Positions 26,360 to 33,906 of a stretch of DNA of 40,304 nt are shown piece after piece. The notes beneath the pieces are model-generated. The model searched no databases. It was not told where the DNA came from and worked only from the letters and a program-made list of their open reading frames with translations. The DNA lies in the NCBI GenBank assembly GCA_029239785.1, contig JARBUG010000024.1:1-40304 (forward strand), in the 5' to 3' direction. This DNA comes from Symbiobacteriaceae bacterium (lineage in GTDB: Bacteria > Bacillota > Sulfobacillia > Symbiobacteriales > Symbiobacteriaceae). Both the position numbers and the translations under genes were made by a program. Position 1 is the first letter of the stretch, and each line of letters starts with the position of its first letter.

Positions 26360-26438
26360 TCGGGGTTGAATTGATGAGGGCCTGTCAGTATGATGGTGGG
26401 TGAGATGGGGTTCCCCCGGGAAGCGAGGTCGGATCTGG

Positions 26439-27371
26439 TTGTATCAGGTACTGGTTCACTTTGCGTCGGCCAACGAATTGGTGATGAGCCTGGATGCGTT
26501 TTTGTACACGCCCAATAAGGGTATGGAGATGGGCGCCGACTGGGTGGCGCAGGTGCGTGGGCGCCTGGGCCGTGAGCTGAGTTGGACTACCCCGAGCGAT
26601 CCCTATGCACTGTCGATCCTGGCCTGGCAGTGGACGGGGGGAGGGGGCGCGGCCGCCCCTGCCCCGGACGCCGGGCCGGCTGACTACATCGACTGGCTCG
26701 CCGGCCTTTCCCCGGGCGAACTCTACGAGCGCATGGCGCCCTACGTCCCGCCCCAAAAGACCGAGATCCTCCGGGACCTGGGCGCCTGGCAGAGCCATGT
26801 ACTGGGCCTGCTCCGCACATGGCACGACGGCTACTTCGCTGGCGTTGGCCCCGGCGCCCTGGGCCGCCTCGCCACCGACGCCCAGCACCGCCGGGCCCAG
26901 GCCGGCAGCATGGCGGCCGTTGACCTGGTCGAGACGGCCACCACCGGATTCGTAGTCGAATCCGACCAGATCGACCAGCTCCTCCTCATCCCGCAAATGC
27001 ACTTCCGGCCCCTCATCCGCTACGCCAAATGCAACCGGCTGCTGGTGGTCCATTACCCGGTCGAAACCGCCGAGGCGCAGCCCGGGGCGCCGGGGCCGGA
27101 CCTGATGCGCCTGGTCCGGGCCCTGGCCGATGAGACCCGCCTCCGCATCATGCACTTCCTGACCGACAGCCGGCCCCGGTCTTTCACCGATGTGATGAAG
27201 CACCTGGGGATGGCCAAGAACACGACCCACTATCACCTGTCGACCCTGCGGACGGCGGGGCTGGTCCGCTTTCATGTGACGGGCGAGTGCGAGACGCTGC
27301 ACTACACCGTCCGCAGGGCGGCCCTGGATGAGATCGGGCCATGGCTGCACCGGTTCCTGGACAAGCGATAG
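26439..27371 (+). CDS. ArsR-type winged-helix regulator with large N-terminal domain
   Basis: A 310-residue protein has a C-terminal HTH at about 223-300: LVRALADETRLRIMHFLTDS, then MKHLGMAKNTTHYHLSTLRT, an ArsR-like fold. The N-terminal 200 residues are a helical region of unknown ligand specificity. The TTG at 26439 is preferred because GAGGT lies about 9 nt upstream; a GTG at 26400 is possible. It is divergent from the MFS exporter, a common repressor-pump arrangement. Confidence 0.78.
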   Translation: MYQVLVHFASANELVMSLDAFLYTPNKGMEMGADWVAQVRGRLGRELSWTTPSDPYALSILAWQWTGGGGAAAPAPDAGPADYIDWLAGLSPGELYERMAPYVPPQKTEILRDLGAWQSHVLGLLRTWHDGYFAGVGPGALGRLATDAQHRRAQAGSMAAVDLVETATTGFVVESDQIDQLLLIPQMHFRPLIRYAKCNRLLVVHYPVETAEAQPGAPGPDLMRLVRALADETRLRIMHFLTDSRPRSFTDVMKHLGMAKNTTHYHLSTLRTAGLVRFHVTGECETLHYTVRRAALDEIGPWLHRFLDKR

Positions 27372-27412
27372 AACGCGGTCGAGGGGTTACCGATCGCTCC
27401 CCTTGCACAAAC

Positions 27413-27449
27413 TAGGCGGTACTTCACACCGGGAGGTTCCGACCGCCTA
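27413..27449 (+). promoter_or_regulatory. Inverted repeat enclosing a ribosome binding site
   Basis: TAGGCGGT (27413-27420) pairs with ACCGCCTA (27442-27449). The stem includes the first base of the ATG at 27449, and the loop holds GGGAGG. It could be a protein operator or an RNA hairpin that limits translation of the secreted-protein gene. Confidence 0.5.
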
Positions 27450-28084
27450 TGCACCAGGCCCTCACCAGACCTCGCATCATCACCCTGTCCCTGACAATCT
27501 CGCTCCCCGCCCTGCTTCTGGCCCTGATCTTCCTCACCCTCACCCCCGGGGTCGCCTACGCACACAGCCCCATCTTCCTGCGCCCTGGGGCGGAGCCCGC
27601 CCCCATCACCGACGCCGAGAAATCCTGGGCCATCTACGGACGCCTGGCCCCGGGCACCGCCTACGACCTCATCCCCGTCGAGGCCGGGGAGGGGGAGAAG
27701 CTCAAGCTGCAACTCCTGGTCCCGAAGCGGGACGACCTGGCCCAGTACCGCCCGCGGGTCGCCCTGATCGGACCCGGCCTGAGGGGCACCCTGCCCCCGG
27801 GCGCCCCGGTCTCGCCGGGCGCGGGCGAGGGCGCCCTGCTCCTGCCTGAGCCAGCGGCGCCCTCGGAGTTCTATGAACCCTTCACCCAGACCCGGTACTG
27901 GACCTACGGTGAGACCACCGGCACCTTTCCCGCAGCGGGACGGTATCGCATCGTCGTGTACGACCCGGCCGGCAAAGGCGGGCCCTACACGGTGGCCCTG
28001 GGCGAGCGGGAAGATTTCGGCCCCGCTGACCTGCTGGGCTTCCCGGCCACCTGGCTCAAAGTGAAGACCTGGTTCCGCCGTTAA
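27449..28084 (+). CDS. Secreted protein of unknown function
   Basis: A 211-residue protein has a clear signal peptide (residues about 10-37, ending VAYA before HSPIF). The mature part is probably beta-rich, with LKLQLLVPKRDD and later GRYRIVVYDPAGKGGPYTVA, resembling a sandwich fold. There are no cysteines in the mature part and no catalytic motif is recognised. A short basic C-terminal tail (WLKVKTWFRR) could touch the membrane. It stands alone between two terminator-like sites. Function not known. Confidence 0.7.
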   Translation: MHQALTRPRIITLSLTISLPALLLALIFLTLTPGVAYAHSPIFLRPGAEPAPITDAEKSWAIYGRLAPGTAYDLIPVEAGEGEKLKLQLLVPKRDDLAQYRPRVALIGPGLRGTLPPGAPVSPGAGEGALLLPEPAAPSEFYEPFTQTRYWTYGETTGTFPAAGRYRIVVYDPAGKGGPYTVALGEREDFGPADLLGFPATWLKVKTWFRR

Positions 28085-28120
28085 GCCCCCGCCGAAGCCA
28101 GTAGCTCCGAGCGGGGGTTT
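28083..28120 (+). terminator. Terminator after the secreted-protein gene
   Basis: CCCCCGC (28086-28092) pairs with GCGGGGG (28111-28117), extended by A-T and G-U pairs, and is followed by TTTGCT. Confidence 0.75.
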
Positions 28121-28125
28121 GCTGA

Positions 28126-28443
28126 TCACGATTCGTCTTCGTCGTCCATATGGTCCTCGGTGCCGGAGGTATCGAAGTGCTTGGTGTCTTGGGCCAGGTC
28201 GGTATTGAAGCAGAGGGCCGGCAGTCCGAGGATCAGATTCGGGCTTTCCGCCACATCGAACTTCTCATTGATACCGGGTTCAGGGGCCAGACCTTCTTCG
28301 AAGAGCCACTCGGCGATGTTCGCCTCCCAGCGCCCGTTCACCAGGACGACTTTGAAGCCGAGGCTGTCGTTCGGGTCCGTGACGTGCGGGCTCCGCTTGA
28401 CCCGGTAGTCTCTGCCGTGCGTGCTGCCCCTTAGTTGTGCCAA
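28126..28443 (-). CDS. Small acidic hypothetical protein
   Basis: A 105-residue protein with protein-like composition: a beta-type stretch (FKVVLVNGRWEANIAEWLFE, about 30-49), LGLPALCFN, and a very acidic tail (EDHMDDEDES). No family recognised. The start is uncertain: TTG at 28443 lacks a good ribosome binding site, and a later GTG is possible. It is convergent with the secreted-protein gene. Confidence 0.5.
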   Translation of the reverse strand: MAQLRGSTHGRDYRVKRSPHVTDPNDSLGFKVVLVNGRWEANIAEWLFEEGLAPEPGINEKFDVAESPNLILGLPALCFNTDLAQDTKHFDTSGTEDHMDDEDES

Positions 28444-28471
28444 TGATGGAAGGCCAGCACCGGGAGATCGC

Positions 28472-28545
28472 GGTGCTGTCAGGCAAAAGTGGGCGCAGAG
28501 GCGGGCGTCCTGGCGGGTGGGCCCCCAGAGGGCGCCGGGGCAGGG
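28472..28545 (+). repeat. Direct repeat, copy 1 (about 75 bp)
   Basis: It begins GGTGCTGTCAGGCAAAAGTG and closely matches 28729-28803. Differences are a handful of substitutions. Both copies end in a GC-rich CCCCCAGAGGGCGCCGGGG core. Confidence 0.85.
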
Positions 28546-28728
28546 CCGGAGCCGGGGCAGGGCCGGCGCCCTTTGGGGACCCGACTAGTTTGCGTCCGCC
28601 CCTGGGGGCTCCGCCCGGGTTTGCACGCCGGCCCTCTGAAAACCCGTGCGTGGATAGGCGGAGAGCCCGATTTCGCCCCGCAAACGGGGGTTTTCGCCGG
28701 CTCCGACCATCCGCGCACGCAAAACCTT

Positions 28729-28803
28729 GGTGCTATCATGCAAAAGTGGGCACAGAGGCAGGCGTCGTGGCGGGTGGGCCCCCAGAGGGCGCCGGGGCCA
28801 GGG
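28729..28803 (+). repeat. Direct repeat, copy 2 (about 75 bp)
   Basis: It begins GGTGCTATCATGCAAAAGTG, 257 bp after copy 1. The intervening 180 bp is GC-rich with no coding frame supported. Confidence 0.85.
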
Positions 28804-29083
28804 GCGTCGGCTGAAGGGCGCCCAAGGGCAGAAACTAAGGAGCCAGTAGCCGGGCTTACACGTACGATTGGGGCTTTGGATCGACGATGCGGCGCAGCGG
28901 CGGTGTCGGTCAAGTCTCGCGATACTGGCAAGAGCATAGAGGCCAGCAGCCCAACGTGGGCGGCTGGCGCACTTGCCACAGGTGGGTATGTCACTGTTGC
29001 ATGAAGTTGCAGTCGAACTTGACAATCACGCTGACAGGGGGTGCACACCCCAGAGCCGGGGTGTTAGCATTGCATGGCATACC

Positions 29084-29130
29084 GAAAAGCGAGACCGCCC
29101 CAGGCAGGGCGGTCTCGCTTTTCATTTTTC
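29084..29130 (+). terminator. Very strong intrinsic terminator without an upstream gene
   Basis: A 17-bp perfect stem (29084-29100 with 29107-29123; AAAAGCGAGACCGCCC core), 6-nt loop and ATTTTT tract. The plus orientation is the better one. No protein gene ends within 900 bp upstream on that strand, so it may end a non-coding transcript. In the minus direction it could also catch read-through from the HIT gene. Confidence 0.85.
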
Positions 29131-29437
29131 GACAGCGCAGTATGACAGAGAACGCAGGTTCGGTATGGTAGATTATGGGTACAGGGGTCGGGGGTCAGCC
29201 TTGGAAAGGTGTTGATCCCACATGCGGGAAAGACTGTTCCATGCCATTGTCGCTACGACAGTCTCTTACGCAGTCCCAAAGGGAATCGATCTCCTGAGCC
29301 AGGTGACCATGCGGCTCATGCAGACCCCGTTTCGGTAGCCCGAAAAGTGCCTCTCGCCCCCTGTGCTTCATTGTCTCCTGGCGTGGCATGCCATATGCCG
29401 TGGGGAGACTTGGAAGGCGCGGGTAGGTGCTTGGGGC

Positions 29438-29505
29438 ACGCTTTGTAGCCGCCTGACAGATGCTTCGGGCAGACTTGGCAGACGCTTTGTAGCCGCCTGA
29501 CAGAT
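29438..29505. repeat. 24-bp direct repeat at 44-bp period
   Basis: An identical 24-bp segment occurs at 29438-29461 and 29482-29505 (core CTTTGTAGCCGCCTGACAG). It lies in non-coding DNA downstream of the HIT gene. Confidence 0.8.
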
Positions 29506-29562
29506 AACCGAGGTCCGGGCGCCCTGTCTCCCAAGTGGTCCCGGACCCGTTCCGCAAAACCC

Positions 29563-29958
29563 CTACCCACCCGCGGGCCGCCGGTTCGCATCACTCTTAA
29601 GCCAGTGCCGAATGCCCTTGCCAGCAAAGGGCTCATCGGCAAAGCGCGGAATCACGTGCAGGTGGGCATGATGAATCTCCTGCCCGCCCACTTTGCCACA
29701 ATTCCAGCCCACGTTGTAGCCGTCCGGCCGAAGCTCCTGTTCGAGCTTCGCCCGCACCCGGCCCAGCAGTTCATAGGTCGCGGCCCACTCCTCCGGCGTC
29801 AGGTCGAAGACCGTCGCCCGGTGCGCCTTCGGGATGATGATGCCCGAGCCTTTCAAAACCGGCTGCTCCATCTGCAAGAAAACGCAGTGCTCATTCTCGA
29901 GGACCACTTCCCCGACCTCTCGCCCGTCGCGTACGCAAAAGATGCACGACGCTGTCAT
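29563..29958 (-). CDS. HIT-family nucleotide-binding protein
   Basis: Histidine-triad hydrolases act on nucleoside phosphoramidates or dinucleotides. The triad is H97-A-H99-L-H101 in IHHAHLHVIP. An N-terminal Cys5-x-x-Cys8 pair suggests a structural zinc site, as in many HIT proteins. Length 131 aa. AGGGAGAG precedes the ATG. The GNAT gene lies 12 bp upstream on the same strand, so they probably share a transcript. Confidence 0.92.
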   Translation of the reverse strand: MTASCIFCVRDGREVGEVVLENEHCVFLQMEQPVLKGSGIIIPKAHRATVFDLTPEEWAATYELLGRVRAKLEQELRPDGYNVGWNCGKVGGQEIHHAHLHVIPRFADEPFAGKGIRHWLKSDANRRPAGG

Positions 29959-29970
29959 AGATCGCTCTCC

Positions 29971-30465
29971 CTAAAGCAACTTCCCCATATCCACCTCGTC
30001 GACCCATTTCCCATCCACGCACAGCGAGTGGCGGGCAAGCCCCTCGGCAACGAACCCCATCTTCTCATATAAAGCGATCGCCCTCGCATTGTGGGCCATC
30101 ACCGTCAGCTCCAGGCGATGGAGGCCCGCATCCCGCGCCCAGCCCTCGGCGGCCTCCAACAACCGCCGCCCCAGGCCCTGCCCGGCATACGCCTGCAACA
30201 CCCCCACGAAAAGATCCGCCTTATGCCGCTCCCGCCGGTACTCGCCCCGCTCGGCGCCCAGCAGCCCCACCAATCGGCCATCATCCTCCGCGACCACATA
30301 AAACGCATCATCCAAAGCGCACCCCAACATCAACCGGACCACATCAACCGACGACACCCGCTCCCCGGGCTCCAACAGCATAAACGACGTCTCCCGGTCC
30401 AGCAGATGCCCCAGGGCCAGCCACGCCTCCGCATCCGCCTCCGTCGCCCGCCGCACAACCACCAT
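29971..30465 (-). CDS. GNAT-family N-acetyltransferase
   Basis: A 164-residue acetyltransferase with the acetyl-CoA loop QAYAGQGLGRRLLEAAEGWA (motif A, about 91-110) and a motif B segment NARAIALYEKMGF. It is of the RimI/PhnO-like type; substrate unknown. The ATG at 30465 has GAAGGGAG about 11 nt upstream; a GTG at 30486 is an alternative. Co-directional with the HIT gene. Confidence 0.88.
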   Translation of the reverse strand: MVVVRRATEADAEAWLALGHLLDRETSFMLLEPGERVSSVDVVRLMLGCALDDAFYVVAEDDGRLVGLLGAERGEYRRERHKADLFVGVLQAYAGQGLGRRLLEAAEGWARDAGLHRLELTVMAHNARAIALYEKMGFVAEGLARHSLCVDGKWVDEVDMGKLL

Positions 30466-30573
30466 CGCAACCACAACTCCCTTCACGATTCAGACTACCA
30501 TATGAAGGGATACTTCACACAGCGAAGAATTCCAAAGAGTGGACGACCGCTACCCTAGAAGGAGGTCAACACG

Positions 30574-31707
30574 TTGATACTGATCACGGGCGCCCGTATC
30601 ATCACCGTCGCCAATGGTGTGATCGAACAAGGTTCCGTCCTCATCGGCGACCACGGCCAGATTCAGGCCGTGCTTCCCGGCACCATCGACGCCCCTCCCG
30701 GCACCACCGTCATTGACGCGGCAGGCCGCACCCTAACCCCAGGCCTCGTCGATGCCTACAGCTACCTGGGCCTGATGAACCAGGGCCTCGGCTGGGCCGG
30801 CGACGACGCCGACGAGTCGACCGACCCCAACACCGCCCACGTCCGCGCCCTCGACGGCATCTACCCCTACGATGAAGGGATCGCCGACGCCCGCAGCGGC
30901 GGCGTCACAACCGCCCAGGTGATGCCCAGGTCTACCAACGTCCTCGGTGGCGAGGCCCTCGCCCTCAAGCTCCGAAAGGCAAACGTCGTCGACCAGATGC
31001 TGCTCCAGCGCCCCACCGGCATCGCCGCCGGCCTCGGCGAGGCGCCGAAGGCCCGGTACGGGGGCGACAAGAAGCTGCCCGCCACCCGCATGGGTATCGC
31101 CGCCGTCCTGCGCGACGCACTGGTCAAGGCCCAGGAGTACAAGCCCGAAAAGGCCCGCGACCTCAAGCTGGAAGCCCTCCAGCCGGTCCTGCGCCGCGAA
31201 CTGCCCCTTTGCGTCAGTGCCCATCGGGCTGATGATATCGTTACCGCCATCCGCATCGCCCGCGAGTTCGACATCAAGCTCGTCCTCGTCGGCTGCACCG
31301 AAGGCGACCTCGTCGCCGACATCATCGCCGAATCTGGCGCCGCCGTGGCCGCCGGCCCGTCGCTCGCCGCCCGGGGCCGCCAGGAAGATGCCAACCCCGG
31401 CTTCCACCTGCCCCTCAGCCTCATTCGGGCGGGCGTCAAGACCGCCATCGTCACCGCCCACCCGCACCTGCCGGCCCAGTACCTGAACATCGCCGCCGGC
31501 CTGGCCGTTGCTCATGGGCTGACGACCGATGAAGCCTGGCGGGCCGTCACCCTGACCCCCGCCGAACTGATCGGCATTGCCGACCGGGTCGGCTCCATCG
31601 AACCGGGCAAGGACGCCGACCTCGTCCTCTGGGACGGCGACCCCTTCGAACTGCTCACCCGGGTCGTCATGACGATGGTTGAAGGGAAGGTGGTCTACGA
31701 ATGCTAG
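30574..31707 (+). CDS. Amidohydrolase-like pseudoenzyme, paralog of next gene
   Basis: A 377-residue imidazolonepropionase/prolidase-like fold, closely similar to the next protein through its length (RADDIVTAIRIAREFDI and IADRVGSIEPGKDADLVLW are near-identical). Metal and catalytic positions are changed: the HxH motif is Tyr62-Ser-Tyr64, the third ligand position is Ser215, the fourth is Gly240 and the catalytic Asp is Ala295. It is therefore probably not a hydrolase and may be a structural or regulatory partner. The TTG start has AAGGAGG upstream. The stop overlaps the next start by 7 bp. Confidence 0.85.
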   Translation: MILITGARIITVANGVIEQGSVLIGDHGQIQAVLPGTIDAPPGTTVIDAAGRTLTPGLVDAYSYLGLMNQGLGWAGDDADESTDPNTAHVRALDGIYPYDEGIADARSGGVTTAQVMPRSTNVLGGEALALKLRKANVVDQMLLQRPTGIAAGLGEAPKARYGGDKKLPATRMGIAAVLRDALVKAQEYKPEKARDLKLEALQPVLRRELPLCVSAHRADDIVTAIRIAREFDIKLVLVGCTEGDLVADIIAESGAAVAAGPSLAARGRQEDANPGFHLPLSLIRAGVKTAIVTAHPHLPAQYLNIAAGLAVAHGLTTDEAWRAVTLTPAELIGIADRVGSIEPGKDADLVLWDGDPFELLTRVVMTMVEGKVVYEC

Positions 31708-32840
31708 CCATCACTAACGCCAAGGTTTATCCCATCACCGGCCCTGTCCAGGACGGCGCCACCGTTCTCGTTGACGGCGGCAAGATCATCGCCGTGGGTC
31801 GTGTCGACATCCCCGCCGAGGCCGCCGTGCTGAACGCCGCGGGTCAGCACCTGCTGCCGGGCTTCATCGACCCGCACACCCACGTTGGCCTCTGGGGCGA
31901 AGGCGCCGGCTCCGCCGCCTACGACGGCAACGAGTGGACGCAGGTGACCACCCCGCAAGTCCGGGCGCTGGATGCCATCAACCCCCGCCACATCTCGTTC
32001 GATGACTGCCGGGCCGCCGGCGTCACCACCGTCCAGACGCTCCCCGGCTCCGGCAACCCCATCGGCGGCGAGATGATCACCATCAAAACCGTCGGCCGCA
32101 CGGCCGATGAGATGGTCCTGCGCCATCCCTCGGGCCTGAAAGGCGCCTTCGGCGAGAACCCCAAGCGGCTCCACGGGCAGAACAACAAGCGGATGCCCGC
32201 CACCCGTATGGGCGTCGCCGCCATCATCCGCCAGTTCCTGATCAAGGCGGGCGAGTACAGCCCCGAGAAGAACGGCCGCGACCTGGGCCTGGAGCTGGCC
32301 GGCAAGGTCCTGCGCCGCGAGATTCCCATCCGCCTGCACGCCCACCGGGCGGATGATATCGTCACCGCCATCCGCATCGCCCGCGAGTTCGACATCGACC
32401 TGTCGATTGAGCACTGCACCGAAGGGTACATGATCGCCGACTTCCTGGCCGAGGCCGGCTACCCCGTTAACATCGGCCCGACCCTGGGCGGCCGGACCAA
32501 GAGCGAAACCGCCAACCTGACCTTCCGGGCAGCGGGCATCCTCGAAAAGGCGGGCTGCCTCGTCAGCCTGATCACCGACCATCCCTTCGTGCCGATGACC
32601 TACCACCGGCTGATCGGCGCCCTGTCGGTACGCGAGGGGATGACCGAGGCGGGCGCCCTCAAGGCGATGACGATCAACCCGGCCACCACCCTGGGCGTTG
32701 CCGATCGGGTCGGCTCGATCGAAGCCGGCAAGGATGCCGACCTGGTGCTTTGGAGCGAGCATCCTTTCCGGACGCAGGCGAAGGTCACCGCCACGTACGT
32801 AGACGGCGTCTGCGTATACGACGGCGGCGTAAGCCGGTAA
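31701..32840 (+). CDS. Metal-dependent amidohydrolase
   Basis: A 379-residue amidohydrolase with all expected residues: His59-Thr-His61 (FIDPHTHVGLW), His213 (RLHAHRADD), His238 (IEHCTEG) and Asp293 (ITDHP). The C-terminus has the family ending GVADRVGSIEAGKDADLVLW. It probably hydrolyses a cyclic amide or a peptide-like C-N bond; substrate unknown. It overlaps its inactive paralog, so equal expression and a mixed complex are plausible. Confidence 0.9.
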   Translation: MLAITNAKVYPITGPVQDGATVLVDGGKIIAVGRVDIPAEAAVLNAAGQHLLPGFIDPHTHVGLWGEGAGSAAYDGNEWTQVTTPQVRALDAINPRHISFDDCRAAGVTTVQTLPGSGNPIGGEMITIKTVGRTADEMVLRHPSGLKGAFGENPKRLHGQNNKRMPATRMGVAAIIRQFLIKAGEYSPEKNGRDLGLELAGKVLRREIPIRLHAHRADDIVTAIRIAREFDIDLSIEHCTEGYMIADFLAEAGYPVNIGPTLGGRTKSETANLTFRAAGILEKAGCLVSLITDHPFVPMTYHRLIGALSVREGMTEAGALKAMTINPATTLGVADRVGSIEAGKDADLVLWSEHPFRTQAKVTATYVDGVCVYDGGVSR

Positions 32841-32961
32841 TAGGCGAGGAGTCCCCCACATAAGCCTCGCATACAGCGGCAGGAAGCCGCGTGGTTGATG
32901 TGGAAAGGTTCAGAAGGTGCAACTACATCATCCTACTATTGTTGCGGGAGGCAGACTTACC

Positions 32962-33663
32962 ATGCCCTTGCGTATCGGTCACCGGGGCGCCGCTGGCACC
33001 CATCCCGAGAACACCATGGTCTCTTTCACGCGGGCCCTGGAGTTGGGCTGCGACGGCGTCGAGTTTGATATCCACCGGACGAAGGACGGCCACCTGGTCG
33101 TCATCCACGATGCGATGCTGGGCCGCACGTGCAACGGAAAGGGCCTGATCCGAGACCTGACCCTCGCCGAGCTGAAGGCGCTGGACGCCGGCTCCTGGAA
33201 GGACGCCCAGTTCGCAGGCGAGCAGATTCCGACCCTGCAGGAGCTGATCGCTGGCACCCCGTCCACCTTTAAGCTCTTCCTGGAGATGAAGGCCGGGTCG
33301 CATCACTACCCGGGCATCGAACGGGAGATCCTGAAACTGATCCGGGAGGAGGGGGCGCGGGAGCGCTTCCAGATCTCCTCCTTCGACCACAAGGGCCTGC
33401 TGCAGTTGCGGGAGCTCGACCCGGATATTCCGCTGGGCATGCTATACTCCTGCAACCTGCTCGATCCGGTGGGCATGGCCCTGGCAATTGGCGCCAACGC
33501 CCTGCATCCCAACTGGGAGTGGGTCACCCCGGGCCTGGTCCAGGCGGCGCATAAGGCTGGCCTGCAAGTGAATACTTGGACCGTTAACCTCCCGCCGGCG
33601 ATCGAACTGATCAAGTACTGCGGCGTCGACGGGATCATGTCGGACTTCCCCGACCGCATTTAG
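32962..33663 (+). CDS. Glycerophosphodiester phosphodiesterase
   Basis: This enzyme splits glycerophosphodiesters into glycerol-3-phosphate and an alcohol. Motifs: IGHRGAAGTHPENT (His7, Arg8, Glu16), Glu34 and Asp36 in DGVEFDIH, and His49 in VVIHD. At 233 residues with no signal peptide it is a cytoplasmic, UgpQ/GlpQ-like form. GGGAGG precedes the ATG at 32962. A strong terminator follows. Confidence 0.93.
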   Translation: MPLRIGHRGAAGTHPENTMVSFTRALELGCDGVEFDIHRTKDGHLVVIHDAMLGRTCNGKGLIRDLTLAELKALDAGSWKDAQFAGEQIPTLQELIAGTPSTFKLFLEMKAGSHHYPGIEREILKLIREEGARERFQISSFDHKGLLQLRELDPDIPLGMLYSCNLLDPVGMALAIGANALHPNWEWVTPGLVQAAHKAGLQVNTWTVNLPPAIELIKYCGVDGIMSDFPDRI

Positions 33664-33683
33664 CCACAGCCCTACATCGCAGC

Positions 33684-33716
33684 AAACCCCTCGGACAACA
33701 CTTCCGAGGGGTTTTT
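33684..33716 (+). terminator. Terminator after the phosphodiesterase gene
   Basis: AAACCCCTCGGA (33684-33695) pairs with TCCGAGGGGTTT (33703-33714), followed by a T-run. It ends the amidohydrolase-phosphodiesterase stretch. Confidence 0.9.
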
Positions 33717-33751
33717 GTGTCTTGCTGGGTCTGCCCATGCGGGCTTCATTA

Positions 33752-33870
33752 TTTAACCACAGAGGACACAGAGGACACTGATACCTAGTAAGTGTGCCAG
33801 GTCATTACATGAATTATTTGGCCCGGTATGCATACCTGGTTTCTGTGTCCTCTGTGTCCTCTGTGGTAAA
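33752..33870. repeat. Inverted-repeat element with AGAGGACAC-type arms
   Basis: Arms 33756-33778 and 33845-33867 are perfect 23-bp inverted copies, each made of tandem CAGAGGACA units. The 66-bp interior is AT-richer than its surroundings and has an inner CCAGGT/ACCTGG pair. It lies just upstream of mccA and ends about 15 bp before its ribosome binding site. Similar CCACAGAGG-type repeats are known to be widespread in bacterial genomes. The layout mirrors 11926-12110. Confidence 0.88.
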
Positions 33871-33906
33871 AAATGTATCCGAATGCCGAAAGGAGCACCA
33901 CCACAA

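Larger units (their letters stand above)
28444..29562. other. 1.1-kb non-coding region with internal repeats
   Basis: No frame here looks like a real protein on either strand. The region holds a pair of about 75-bp direct repeats (28472-28545 and 28729-28803), a 7-bp hairpin ACACCCC/GGGGTGT near 29045-29064, a strong terminator (29084-29123) and a short tandem duplication (29438-29505). It may be a degraded locus or contain a non-coding transcript. Confidence 0.6.

Noticed and set aside
28479..29048. Several frames in the 1.1-kb gap
   Set aside because: Arg/Pro/Gly-rich with no ribosome binding sites and crossing the direct repeats; none looks like a real protein.
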